Assembly: GCF_001483745.1 (NCBI RefSeq)
Contig: NZ_LQBL01000028.1
Location: 414,379 to 478,378, forward strand
Length of the DNA: 64,000 nucleotides
Reading direction: 5' to 3'
Source: Serinicoccus chungangensis
Lineage (GTDB): Bacteria; Actinomycetota; Actinomycetes; Actinomycetales; Dermatophilaceae
A program made the translations under genes and the position numbers. Every line of letters begins with the position of its first letter. Positions within the stretch are counted from its first letter, which is position 1. Below are positions 42,256 to 52,306 of this stretch, in pieces. The notes beneath the pieces were generated by a model. That model saw only the letters and a program-made list of their open reading frames with translations, was not told the DNA's origin and searched no databases.

Positions 42256-43689
42256 ATGACCGCACCGCTGACCGTCGTCCTGTTCGGAGCCACCGGCGAC
42301 CTCGCCCGTCGCAAGCTCATCCCGGGGGTGCTGCACCTCTTCCTGTCCGGCCTCGTCGACGACCTGCGGGTGGTGGGGACCTCGCTCGACGACCTGTCCG
42401 TCGACGACTTCCGCGATCTGGCGATGGAGGCGGTGCAGGAGTTCAGCGTGCGGGAGTGCGAGGACTCGGCCCTGCGCGACTTCGTCCAGCACCTGGACTA
42501 CGTGCCGGGTTCGCAGGGGCCCGAGGCGCTGCGCGCCGCGGTCGACCGCTCCGAGGAGCAGCTCGAGGGAGACCAGCCGCTGCGCCTGCACTACCTCTCG
42601 GTCCCCCCGAGGGCTGCGCTCAAGGCGGTGGGCACCATCGCGTCGGCCGGTCTGGTGGAACGCAGCCGGATCATCATGGAGAAGCCCTTCGGCACCGACC
42701 ACGCCTCGGCCGTCGAGCTCAACGCCCAGCTGCACGAGGTCTTCGACGAGGACCAGATCTTCCGCATCGACCACTTCCTCGGCAAGGAGCCGGCCCAGAA
42801 CATCCTGGCCTTCCGTTTCGCCAACGGCCTGTTCGAGCCGATCTGGCACCGCAACCACATCGACCACATCCAGATCGACGTGCCGGAGACCCTGGGGCTG
42901 TCCCAGCGCGGGGACTTCTACGAGCAGACCGGCGCCTTCCGCGACATGGTCGTCACCCACCTGTTCCAGATCCTGGCCTTCACCGCGATGGAGCCGCCGA
43001 CCTCCCTCGAGCCGCTGGCGATCAGCCGGGAGAAGAACAAGGTCTTCCGGTCCATGCTGCCGCTGGAGCCCAGCGACGTCGTGCGGGGCCAGTACGTCGG
43101 CTACCGGGACGAGCTCGGGGTGGGCGAGGACAGCCAGACCGAGACCTTCGTGGCGCTCAAGTGCTTCGTCGACAACTGGCGCTGGGCGGGCGTGCCGTTC
43201 TACCTGCGGACGGGCAAGCAGCTGGCCGAGGGTGCCCGCATCATCTCGATCGCGTTCCGGGAGCCGCCGCAGTCGATGTTCCCCCCGGGGTCGGGCGTCG
43301 GCGACCACGGACCGGACCACCTGACCTTCGACCTCGCCGACCGGGCCCGGATGTCGTTGAGCTTCTACGGCAAGCGGCCCGGCCCGGGGATGAAGCTGGA
43401 CAAGCTGTCCATGCAGTTCTCCATGCAGGACACCGACTGGGCCGGCGGCGTGCTGGAGGCCTACGAACGGCTCATCTACGACGCCGCCCGGGGGGACCGC
43501 ACGCTCTTCGTGTCGGCGTCGGGCATCGAGCGGCTCTGGGAGATCAGCCAGCCGCTGATCGACAACCCGCCCGTGGTCCGGCCCTACCAGAAGGGGTCCT
43601 GGGGCCCGAACCAGATCCACCAGCTCATCACCCCGTTCACCTGGCGGCTGCCCTTCGAGCGGCAGTGGCGCGAGTCCGGGCAGCGCTGA
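42256..43689 (+). CDS. zwf: Glucose-6-phosphate 1-dehydrogenase
   Basis: 477 residues. VLFGATGDLARRKLIP is the NADP-binding loop, IMEKPFGTD and the active-site FRIDHFLGKE are diagnostic, and KRPGPGMKLDKLSMQF is a later conserved block. It makes 6-phosphogluconolactone and NADPH. It stands alone here, without tal, opcA or pgl, so the neighbourhood differs from the common pentose phosphate operon. ATG 42256 with GAGAG upstream. Confidence 0.95.
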   Translation: MTAPLTVVLFGATGDLARRKLIPGVLHLFLSGLVDDLRVVGTSLDDLSVDDFRDLAMEAVQEFSVRECEDSALRDFVQHLDYVPGSQGPEALRAAVDRSEEQLEGDQPLRLHYLSVPPRAALKAVGTIASAGLVERSRIIMEKPFGTDHASAVELNAQLHEVFDEDQIFRIDHFLGKEPAQNILAFRFANGLFEPIWHRNHIDHIQIDVPETLGLSQRGDFYEQTGAFRDMVVTHLFQILAFTAMEPPTSLEPLAISREKNKVFRSMLPLEPSDVVRGQYVGYRDELGVGEDSQTETFVALKCFVDNWRWAGVPFYLRTGKQLAEGARIISIAFREPPQSMFPPGSGVGDHGPDHLTFDLADRARMSLSFYGKRPGPGMKLDKLSMQFSMQDTDWAGGVLEAYERLIYDAARGDRTLFVSASGIERLWEISQPLIDNPPVVRPYQKGSWGPNQIHQLITPFTWRLPFERQWRESGQR

Positions 43690-43695
43690 CGCGAC

Positions 43696-43733
43696 GAGCC
43701 CGACCGCCCGGCGGGTCGCCGGGGGTCGGGCTC
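43696..43733. terminator. Bidirectional hairpin between zwf and sigA
   Basis: Stem GAGCCCGACC / GGTCGGGCTC (10 bp) with an 18-nt loop that can itself pair. It lies between the convergent zwf and sigma-factor genes and could terminate both. Confidence 0.7.
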
Positions 43734-43756
43734 GAGGTGGTCGGGGCGGGGGCCGC

Positions 43757-45427
<1,671 letters not shown>

Positions 45428-45499
45428 GGGATGGACCAACTCTCTGTGGGGCAGCAGGTGTAGCGCAGACGGGCATGAGGAACCCGACGCGGCTCGAGA

Positions 45500-45539
45500 A
45501 TGGTGAGTCGTGCCGGGTGCGGCACGCGACTCATACCAT
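45500..45539 (-). promoter_or_regulatory. Imperfect 40-bp palindrome over sigA -10/start site
   Basis: Arms ATGGT-GAGTCG-TGCC and GGCA-CGCGACT-CATACCAT pair with two 2-nt bulges around a GGGTGC loop. The outer arm overlaps the TATAAT box, and the rest would form the very 5' end of the transcript. It could be an operator or an mRNA-stabilising hairpin. Confidence 0.55.
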
Positions 45540-45543
45540 TATA
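45538..45543 (-). promoter_or_regulatory. Consensus -10 TATAAT of sigA
   Basis: A perfect TATAAT on the minus strand, rare at this GC content, about 110 nt before the sigA start. The hexamer 17 nt upstream is TGTGCG, a poor -35. The -10 overlaps the palindrome at 45500-45539. Confidence 0.65.
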
Positions 45544-45557
45544 AAACCTGGGAGCCC

Positions 45558-45585
45558 CGGCGCACATTCCCCGGGGTGTGCGCCG
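45558..45585 (-). terminator. Hairpin terminator after the stress protein gene
   Basis: Perfect 9-bp stem CGGCGCACA / TGTGCGCCG; the loop contains CCCCGGGG. It is 53 nt past the stop of the universal stress protein gene and covers the -35 region of sigA. Confidence 0.65.
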
Positions 45586-45637
45586 CACCGGTGGTGGCGG
45601 CCCGACCGGGGGGTGGCGAGCAGGCGCGCCGCCCGGC

Positions 45638-46045
45638 TCAGTCGGTCTCTCCGGCCTTCACCGCGAGCACCGGGCACTGCGCCTCCAGGAGGATGCGCTG
45701 GGCGTTGGAGCCCAGGATGAGCTTGCCGATGGGGGTGCGCCGTCGCAGTCCGATGACGATGAGGTCGGCGTCGCTCTCACCCGCCACCTCGATGAGGTCC
45801 TCCGCCGGCTCGTTGCCCCGCGCGAGGGCGCGGACCTCGTGCTCGATCCCGGCACCGTCCAGCTCCTGACCGACCGCGGCCAGCTCCTCCTCGAAGCGCC
45901 GCGCCTCCCCCGCGTCGAAGTCGCGGCCGCCCCGGTGGGAGTTGACGACGACGAGCTTCACCTTGCGCAGGAGCGCCTCGGTGCGGGCGGCGACCAGCGC
46001 CGCCCTGCCCTCGCGGGTCGGGATGTAGCCAACGATGATCGACAT
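45638..46045 (-). CDS. Universal stress protein (UspA family)
   Basis: 135 residues, a single Usp domain beginning SIIVGYIPTREGRAAL. The ATP-binding-type motif appears as GLRRRTPIGKLILGSNAQRIL. Such proteins help survival in hypoxia or stasis. ATG 46045 has a strong TAGGAGGG ribosome site. Confidence 0.92.
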   Translation of the reverse strand: MSIIVGYIPTREGRAALVAARTEALLRKVKLVVVNSHRGGRDFDAGEARRFEEELAAVGQELDGAGIEHEVRALARGNEPAEDLIEVAGESDADLIVIGLRRRTPIGKLILGSNAQRILLEAQCPVLAVKAGETD

Positions 46046-46090
46046 GAACGACGCCCTCCTACGTGACGAGATGTGCCGCGAGGTTACACC

Positions 46091-47359
46091 TCAGGCCGCC
46101 GGGCGCCCTCCTGAGCGGCCCCGGGCGCGTCCCCGGGCGCGTCCCCGGGGGCGTCGCCCGGTGGGTCCGCCGGCGCGAGGGCCGCCCTGCCGGCCCGGTG
46201 CCCGACGTGGCGGACGCAGTCCGACCTCCAGCGCCCGGCGGAGCAGCGCGGCCAGCTGCGAGCCGGGGTCCACCTCGAGCGCCAGGTCGCACAGCTCGTT
46301 GGCGACGGTCCCGTCACCGCGGGTCCAGGCGGCCATGGCGCCCAGGGTGAGCAGCGGCCCTCCGAGGTCGCGGGGCACCTCCGACACCAGGGTGAGCAGC
46401 CGCTCCAGACCGAGGTGGTGGGACGTCGTGGGCCACGGACGCAAGGCCCGGGTCGCCTCGACCAGCTCGCGGGGCACGGAGGCGTCGTCCTCGCTCCAGG
46501 GCAGGTCCGGCAGCCACCGGGCCAGCACGGCGTCGCGCACCCACCGGTCGTGCAGCAGCACCGCCACCTGCGCCCGTCGTCGGGCGTCCAGGGTCCGGCC
46601 CTCGTGGAGGCAGGCGTCCAGGTCCCGCAGCGCACGACCCTCGTCCACCGGTCCGGGCGCGAGGTGCAGGAGGCGGATCTCGATGGCCGTCGCCCGGGAC
46701 GCCTCCTCGTCCCGGCGGCGCACGGACGCGGCGACGGCCGCCCGGCTGGGCAGCACGCCCCGACCGCTCAGCACGAGGTCGGCCACGGCGGGGACGTCCG
46801 GCGCGGACGGCGCCGGCCCCCACGCACGCTCCTGCTCCGGGACGATCTCGCCGTCGGCGACGACGGCGCACATCTGCCCCCCGGAGGGCGTGTCCCGCAC
46901 GAGCACGAGGTCGTGCACGTGGCAGCCGGCGTCGTGGGCGAGCCCCCGAGACGCCGCCAGCAACCCCTCCACGGCCGCCGCGTCGACGTCGCCGCCCGGT
47001 CCGGTGGGCAGGTCGTGGCCGAACACGGCCAGCAGGATCGGGCCCCTCGACCCGTCCGCCGCCTGCTGCACGGCGTGATGCAGCTGCTGCAGCCCGACGC
47101 GCAGGTCCGGTGTCTCCGGCAGGTCGAGGCGGCCGGCGAAGACCAGCTGGCCCAGCGTGCCCCGAGGGTCGAGCGCGAGCGCCACGACGACGATGCTGCG
47201 CTCGGGCCGGTAGCCGAGGAGGTGCGGGAGCACCGCCAGCAGCTGCCCGGCGCCGCTGAGCCGCATCGGAGGGCCCGGGGCGGGCGAGAAGGCCGAGGTG
47301 GTGTCGGGTGCGGGGAGGTCGGGCTCCGGCGAGCGCCCCCCGGGCTCGTGGTTCGTCAT
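46091..47359 (-). CDS. DUF4192 family protein
   Basis: 422 residues with the actinobacterial DUF4192 pattern: LLAVLPHLLGYRPERSIVVVAL near the N-terminus, then LPETPDLRVGLQQLHHAV and later TEALRPWPTT-like helical repeats. The function is unknown. The C-terminus ends in a low-complexity Gly/Arg stretch (RGRARGRARGRSGG). ATG 47359 follows GGAGG. A hairpin and a perfect DnaA box lie just upstream. Confidence 0.85.
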   Translation of the reverse strand: MTNHEPGGRSPEPDLPAPDTTSAFSPAPGPPMRLSGAGQLLAVLPHLLGYRPERSIVVVALALDPRGTLGQLVFAGRLDLPETPDLRVGLQQLHHAVQQAADGSRGPILLAVFGHDLPTGPGGDVDAAAVEGLLAASRGLAHDAGCHVHDLVLVRDTPSGGQMCAVVADGEIVPEQERAWGPAPSAPDVPAVADLVLSGRGVLPSRAAVAASVRRRDEEASRATAIEIRLLHLAPGPVDEGRALRDLDACLHEGRTLDARRRAQVAVLLHDRWVRDAVLARWLPDLPWSEDDASVPRELVEATRALRPWPTTSHHLGLERLLTLVSEVPRDLGGPLLTLGAMAAWTRGDGTVANELCDLALEVDPGSQLAALLRRALEVGLRPPRRAPGRQGGPRAGGPTGRRPRGRARGRARGRSGGRPAA

Positions 47360-47372
47360 ACCTCCAGCGTGC

Positions 47373-47406
47373 CGCGAGCGGGCCCGCCGTGGCGGACCCG
47401 CTCGCG
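47373..47406 (-). terminator. Long hairpin between ecsC and DUF4192 gene
   Basis: Arms CGCGAGCGGGTCCGCC and GGCGGGCCCGCTCGCG pair over 15-16 bp with one G-U pair and a tiny loop. It can terminate ecsC, but it also ends 13 nt before the DUF4192 start and so could act in that gene's leader. Confidence 0.6.
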
Positions 47407-47409
47407 ATC

Positions 47410-47418
47410 TGTGGATAA
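47410..47418 (-). promoter_or_regulatory. Consensus DnaA box TTATCCACA
   Basis: On the minus strand TTATCCACA, a perfect DnaA-box consensus, 51 nt upstream of the DUF4192 start. It is isolated, so not an origin; it could be a site for DnaA-dependent regulation. Confidence 0.6.
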
Positions 47419-47421
47419 CTC

Positions 47422-48138
47422 TCAGCCGGTGGGGGCGCCCGCCTCCCGGTCGCCGAACTCGCGGCGGGCGTGGTCGGCGATGCGCTTCATGAGGTAGCCG
47501 TCCAGCCCGGCGCCGATGACGCCACCGGCCACCGGGACGAAGCGGACGAACCGGCCCAGGGCGCGCCCGCCGACGGCCGTCAGGAGCCGGAACCCGACGG
47601 CCTTGTTGACCATCATGGCCGCGGCCTTGGGCAGCCGGGAGGTCGCCAGCCTGGCCAGCCGGCCGGACCCGGTCATGCCCATGGCCGTCGTGACCCCGGC
47701 CTTGCGCATGAGCTCGTCGGCGTCCGCGCCGACCAGGGACAGCAGGACGGCCGCCCGGGTGGACCGGCTGCTCACGTCGTAGCCGCGCTCCTCGGCGATG
47801 GCGGCGACCATGCGGGTCGCGAAGGTGTAGAACTCGAGCACGTTGACCGGGATGGCCACCGGCATGGTGAAGATGCCGCCCACGCCGGTGACGAAACCCC
47901 CGACCGCGCCCTTGCGGATGTGCTCGGCGACGATGGCGTCGACCACCCGCTCCCGGTCGTCGCCGTGCTTGCGCCGCACCCGGGCCAGGACCTCGCTGGA
48001 GGACTGCAGCGGACCGATGCCGTCGACGCCGAAGTCGAGCAGCTTGCCGATGAACGCGTTCGCCAGGGCGTCCAGCGGGCCGCCCTCCTCCAGCTCGGGG
48101 TCGGGCTTCACGGCCACGTCGGACTCAGGTCCAGCCAC
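47422..48138 (-). CDS. EcsC family protein
   Basis: 238 residues: FIGKLLDFGVDGIGPLQSSSEV, VGGFVTGVGGIFTMPVAIPVNVLEFY (hydrophobic, Gly-rich) and PVAGGVIGAGLDGYLMKRIADHA fit the EcsC family, membrane-associated proteins of unclear role. GTG 48138 is chosen because AGGAG is 7 nt upstream; an ATG 13 codons earlier lacks this. Confidence 0.85.
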   Translation of the reverse strand: MAGPESDVAVKPDPELEEGGPLDALANAFIGKLLDFGVDGIGPLQSSSEVLARVRRKHGDDRERVVDAIVAEHIRKGAVGGFVTGVGGIFTMPVAIPVNVLEFYTFATRMVAAIAEERGYDVSSRSTRAAVLLSLVGADADELMRKAGVTTAMGMTGSGRLARLATSRLPKAAAMMVNKAVGFRLLTAVGGRALGRFVRFVPVAGGVIGAGLDGYLMKRIADHARREFGDREAGAPTG

Positions 48139-48194
48139 GTCGTCTCTCCTCTTCTCGGGGCACGGGGTCGCGCTCATCCTGACACGGGGTGCGT

Positions 48195-48200
48195 TAGGTT
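48195..48200 (+). promoter_or_regulatory. -10 element TAGGTT, leaderless
   Basis: TAGGTT-7 nt-ATG (48208), with no ribosome site. Same geometry as the other leaderless starts here. Confidence 0.5.
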
Positions 48201-48207
48201 GCGCGGT

Positions 48208-48852
48208 ATGACGTCAGGAGGGCGGGCGAGGGGCGTCCGGCTGCTCTGGCCGCTGGCGGTGCTGCTGGGCCTGACCGGGCTGGTGCTGCTGGGCCTGGGG
48301 GTGGCCGGCTCGACCGACCGGTCCACCACCGACCTCGCGGGGGTGGTGCCGGGGCAGGAGGTGGTCGTGCCGCAGGAGGGGATGTCCGTCTGGTCGCGCT
48401 CCCCGCAGACCCGTGCGGCCACCGCCTGCACCCTGGACGACACGCTGATGCTGAGGCCGGACGAGGACTTCACCACCCGGGTGGAGGGTCAGGACTTCCA
48501 CGAGGTCGCGCGCACCGGCCCCGGCCAGGGCGCGGGCCCGGCCACGCTGGTCTGCGACACCGACGACGCGGTCTACGCGGGCCCCTACGGGCCGGCGACC
48601 GCCCCCACCGGGCTGCGCGGCGGCGCGGGCCTGACCCTGGGTCTGCTGCTGCTCCCCCTGGGCCTGGCGTGCGCCGCCCTGGCCGTGCTGGCCCGGCGGC
48701 GCGGTGAGGTCACCGAGACCGGCCCCGACCCCGCGGCCTACACCCTGGCCCAGCGGCCTGCGGGCCCGGAGGCCGACCGTGGGAGCCGGCGGACGTCGCC
48801 GACCGACGCCCCGACCGGTCCGCGTTACGACCTGCCGCCGCCACCGTCCTGA
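48208..48852 (+). CDS. Hypothetical two-TM membrane protein
   Basis: 214 residues not matching a family I know. There is an N-terminal transmembrane helix (PLAVLLGLTGLVLLGLGVAG), an extracytoplasmic beta-rich stretch with two cysteines (ACTLDD, LVCDTDD) that may form a disulfide, a second helix (LTLGLLLLPLGLACAALAVLA) and a Pro-rich tail. The start is fixed by the leaderless promoter. Its 3' end overlaps the convergent PAC2 gene by 28 nt. Confidence 0.75.
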   Translation: MTSGGRARGVRLLWPLAVLLGLTGLVLLGLGVAGSTDRSTTDLAGVVPGQEVVVPQEGMSVWSRSPQTRAATACTLDDTLMLRPDEDFTTRVEGQDFHEVARTGPGQGAGPATLVCDTDDAVYAGPYGPATAPTGLRGGAGLTLGLLLLPLGLACAALAVLARRRGEVTETGPDPAAYTLAQRPAGPEADRGSRRTSPTDAPTGPRYDLPPPPS

Positions 48853-49808
48853 CCCTCGGCCGGCGGCGTGGGCCCCTCGCCCTCGTCGGCGCCGTCCTCG
48901 TCGACCGACTCCGGGTCGCGCAGGAAGGCTTCGAACTGCGCCCCGATCTCCTCCGCGCTGGGCAGGTTGGCCACCTCGGCGGCCAGCAGGCTCTTGCGCC
49001 GCTGCCCCTCGATGAAGTGGTCGTAGCGCTTCTCCAGGCCCTCGACCACCTCGCGGGCCTCGTCGTTGGTGGCGAGCTCCTCCTCGATCCGCCCGCGGGT
49101 CAGCCCCGCCATCGCGACGAGGTCGGTCGTCGGGAGCACGAGCCCGCTGAGGTCCATGAGGGCGTCCGCGGCCGCCACGACCGCGTCACCGAACTGCGTC
49201 TCGGCGAGGTAGTGGGGCACGTGCACGGCCACGCCCATGGTCAGCAGCCCGGACTCGGCGAGCCGCAGGTGCAGGAGGGAGTCGGCGCTGGAGGGGATGC
49301 GCACCTGCCCGAAGAGGGGGGTGTAGTCCCCGAGCACCGAGCTGTCGCTCGCGAACCGCGTGGTGCCCACCGGGCGCGTGTGCGGGACCGCCATGGGGAT
49401 GCCGTGGGCGCTGACCATGCGGCGCACGCCGAAGGCGAGCCCGAGCTGGCGGACCGCGTCGACGAAGGCCTCCCAGCGGTAGTCCGGCTCGATGCCGTGC
49501 AGCAGCAGGAAGGGCTCCCCGGCGGCGTCGACCAGCCGGTACAGCACCAGGGAGGGGTCGTCGTAGTCGGTGTAGTGGTCGGAGTCGAAGGTCATGAGCG
49601 GCCGGCGCGAGCGGTAGTCCACCAGCTCGTCGACGTCGAAGGTGGCGACCACCTCGTGCTCGAGGGTGTCGAGCAGGTGCTCGGCCAGCGTGGACCGCAC
49701 CTGCCCGGCGTCGAGGAAGCCCTCCAGCGACACCAGCAGCAGCGGGGCTGGCTGGGGCTGGCGGGCGGCGTCCGCCTCCAGCCGGAACAGTGGCGAGTGC
49801 GTCGTCAC
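48825..49808 (-). CDS. PAC2 family protein
   Basis: 327 residues. APLLLVSLEGFLDAGQVRS, TFDVDELVDYRSRRP, LLLHGIEPDYRWEAFVD and the internal GIPMAVPHTRP are characteristic of actinobacterial PAC2 (proteasome assembly chaperone-like) proteins. Whether it helps proteasome assembly in bacteria is unproven. The C-terminus is acidic. No signal peptide. Confidence 0.88.
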   Translation of the reverse strand: MTTHSPLFRLEADAARQPQPAPLLLVSLEGFLDAGQVRSTLAEHLLDTLEHEVVATFDVDELVDYRSRRPLMTFDSDHYTDYDDPSLVLYRLVDAAGEPFLLLHGIEPDYRWEAFVDAVRQLGLAFGVRRMVSAHGIPMAVPHTRPVGTTRFASDSSVLGDYTPLFGQVRIPSSADSLLHLRLAESGLLTMGVAVHVPHYLAETQFGDAVVAAADALMDLSGLVLPTTDLVAMAGLTRGRIEEELATNDEAREVVEGLEKRYDHFIEGQRRKSLLAAEVANLPSAEEIGAQFEAFLRDPESVDEDGADEGEGPTPPAEGQDGGGGRS

Positions 49809-49921
49809 GGTGTCTCCTCTCAGGTCTGCCCTCTCAACGCGCCGACCCGTCGCGGGATTCCGGACCGCCCCTCGCCGGGGGAGCGACGGCGCACGTCAGG
49901 GGCCAATGATAGGAACGGGGT

Positions 49922-52075
49922 ATGACGTCACCGGCGACCCCCTTCCACGACCTGTCCCACTACGTGGCCCTCCCCCGCGTGTCCGGGCTGGCGCTCAGCG
50001 CGGACGGGACCCGGCTGGTGACCACGGTGTCGACGCCCAACTCCTCGGGCACCGGCTTCGTCTCCGCGCTCTGGGAGCTGGACCCCGCCGGTGAGCGGGC
50101 GGCATACCGCCTCACGCGCAGCGCCAAGGGCGAGACCGGGGCCGCGTTCGGCGTCGGCGGCGACCTCTACTTCACCTCGGCGCGTCCCGACCCGGACGAC
50201 GAGGACGGCGAGCCCTCCCCAGCGCTGTGGCGGGTCCCGGCGACCGGCGGTGAGGCGCGGGTCGTCCTGCGGCGCCCCGGCGGGGTGTCGGGCGTGGTGT
50301 GCGCCCGCGACGCCGACCGCACCCTCGTCGTCGCCGGCCTGCTGCCCGGCGCCTCTGACGAGGCCGGGCACCGGAGCCTGCACGAGGGGCGCGCCAAGGC
50401 CAAGGTCGACGCGATCCTGCACTCCTCCTACCCCGTCCGCTACTGGGACCACGACCTGGGCCCGCAGGTCCCGCAGGTCTTCGCCCTCGAGGACGGCCCG
50501 GACCCCTCGCGGGAGACCGAGGAGGACGCCGGGACGCCAGGCACGACCGACCGGGCCCCCGAGCGCCACCTGCGGCTGCTCACCGGTGGCCAGCACCCCC
50601 CGCTGCACGAGCCCAGCCCCCGGCTGGCGCCGGACGGGACCTTCGCGCTCGTCGACGTCACCGTGCCCCTGGGGCGCGCCGACCTGCGCTCCACGATCGC
50701 CCGGGTCGACGTCGCGGACGGCGGCCTGCGCACGCTCGTGGACCTCGAGGGTTCCGAGGCGCACGCCGGGCCGGTGAGCCCGGACGGCACCCGGGCGGTC
50801 GTCGTGGTCGGCGAGATGACCACCCCGGACCGGCCGCCGCACCCGCGTCTGCACGTGATGGACACGGGGACCGGGGAGCTGACCCCGCTGGCCCACGACT
50901 GGGACCGCTGGGCCCAGCCGGTCGCCTGGACCCCGGACGGGTCCTCGGTGCTGGTGCTGGCCGACAGCGAGGGACGGCGTCCGGTCTTCCGGATCGACGT
51001 CGCCGACGGGCGGGTGGAGCAGGTCACCCACGACGACGCCGCGTGGAGCGACCTGGTGGTCTCCCCGGACGGTGCCACGGCCTACGGCGTGCGCTCCTCC
51101 TACCTCTTCCCCCCGGAGGTCGTCCGGCTCGACCTCGCCACCGGAGAGGTGACCCCGCTGCCCGGCCCGGCGGAGCGTCCGCAGGTCCCCGGCCGGCTCG
51201 AGGAGGTCGAGACGACCGCGGCGGACGGCAGCCGGGTCCGCGCCTGGCTGGCGCTCCCCGAGGGCGAGCCGTCGTCCGCGTCCGGCCACCCGCTGCTGCT
51301 GTGGATCCACGGCGGACCGCTCGGGTCGTGGAACGCCTGGACGTGGCGGTGGAACCCCTGGCTCATGACGGCGCAGGGGTATGCCGTGCTCCTGCCCGAC
51401 CCGGCGCTGTCCACCGGCTACGGCCAGGAGTTCGTGCGTCGCGGCTGGGGCACCTGGGGCGACGCGCCCTACACCGACCTCATGGCGGTCACCGACGCGA
51501 CGGTGGCGCGCAGCGACATCGACGCCGACCGCACCGCGGCGATGGGCGGCTCGTTCGGCGGCTACATGGCCAACTGGGTCGCCGGGCACACCGACCGGTT
51601 CCGGGCGATCGTCACGCACGCCTCGTTGTGGGCGCTGGACGGCTTCGGCCCGACGACGGACGCCGCGTTCTACTGGCAGCGCGAGATGACGCCGCAGATG
51701 AGCGCGGACCACAGCCCGCACCGCTTCGTCGAGCAGATCGTCACCCCGATGCTCGTCATCCACGGCGACAAGGACTACCGCGTGCCGATCGGCGAGGGCC
51801 TGCGGCTCTGGTACGAGCTGCTCTCCCGCTCGGGGCTGCCCCAGGCCGAGGACGGCACGACGCCGCACCGGTTCCTCTACTTCCCGCAGGAGAACCACTG
51901 GATCATGAGCCCGCAGCACGCCACGGTCTGGTACTCCGTCGTCAGCGGGTTCCTGGCCGAGCACGTGCTCGGTGAGGAGCCGCCCACCACGGACACCGAC
52001 GCCGCCGTCGGCCGGCACCTCGGCCTCACCGCCCCTCCTGCCCCTCCCGCACCGGACGCACCGGACGCGCGGTAG
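49922..52075 (+). CDS. S9 family peptidase, acylaminoacyl-peptidase type
   Basis: 717 residues: an N-terminal propeller (WD-like segments such as VSPDGTRAVVVVG, WTPDGSSVLVLAD), then an alpha/beta hydrolase with nucleophile GGSFGGYMANW, acid VIHGDKDYRVP and His ENHWIM. It removes acyl-amino acids or dipeptides from peptides. It is a second S9 enzyme, distinct from the oligopeptidase B at 7256. ATG 49922, AGGA 7 nt upstream. A 22-bp tandem array follows its stop. Confidence 0.92.
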   Translation: MTSPATPFHDLSHYVALPRVSGLALSADGTRLVTTVSTPNSSGTGFVSALWELDPAGERAAYRLTRSAKGETGAAFGVGGDLYFTSARPDPDDEDGEPSPALWRVPATGGEARVVLRRPGGVSGVVCARDADRTLVVAGLLPGASDEAGHRSLHEGRAKAKVDAILHSSYPVRYWDHDLGPQVPQVFALEDGPDPSRETEEDAGTPGTTDRAPERHLRLLTGGQHPPLHEPSPRLAPDGTFALVDVTVPLGRADLRSTIARVDVADGGLRTLVDLEGSEAHAGPVSPDGTRAVVVVGEMTTPDRPPHPRLHVMDTGTGELTPLAHDWDRWAQPVAWTPDGSSVLVLADSEGRRPVFRIDVADGRVEQVTHDDAAWSDLVVSPDGATAYGVRSSYLFPPEVVRLDLATGEVTPLPGPAERPQVPGRLEEVETTAADGSRVRAWLALPEGEPSSASGHPLLLWIHGGPLGSWNAWTWRWNPWLMTAQGYAVLLPDPALSTGYGQEFVRRGWGTWGDAPYTDLMAVTDATVARSDIDADRTAAMGGSFGGYMANWVAGHTDRFRAIVTHASLWALDGFGPTTDAAFYWQREMTPQMSADHSPHRFVEQIVTPMLVIHGDKDYRVPIGEGLRLWYELLSRSGLPQAEDGTTPHRFLYFPQENHWIMSPQHATVWYSVVSGFLAEHVLGEEPPTTDTDAAVGRHLGLTAPPAPPAPDAPDAR

Positions 52076-52085
52076 GCCTGCACCG

Positions 52086-52305
52086 GACGCGCGGCCAGAA
52101 CACACCAGACGCGTAGTCAGGACACACCGGACGCGCGGCCAGGACACACCGGACGCGCGGCCAGGACACACCAGACGCGCGGTCAGGACACACCAGACGC
52201 GCGGCCAGGACACACCAGACGCGCGGTCAGGACACACCAGACGCGCGGTCAGAACACACCGGACGCGCGGCCAGGACACACCAGACGCGAGCCGGTGGCA
52301 GGACC
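52086..52305. repeat. 22-bp tandem repeat, ten units
   Basis: The word GACGCG recurs at 52086, 52108, 52130, 52152, 52174, 52196, 52218, 52240, 52262 and 52284, an exact 22-bp period (about two helical turns). Units vary mainly at three positions (CC/TC before AG, GG/AG before AC, and CAGAC/CGGAC). It fills the gap between the convergent S9 peptidase and coaE genes and has no spacers. Confidence 0.92.
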
Positions 52306-52306
52306 G

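Noticed and set aside
47410-47418. Chromosomal replication origin
   Set aside because: Single DnaA boxes only; no dnaA, dnaN or box cluster is in the window.
52086-52305. CRISPR array or plasmid-type iteron origin
   Set aside because: The units are directly adjacent, with no spacers, and no cas or replication initiator gene is nearby; a tandem repeat is the simpler reading.
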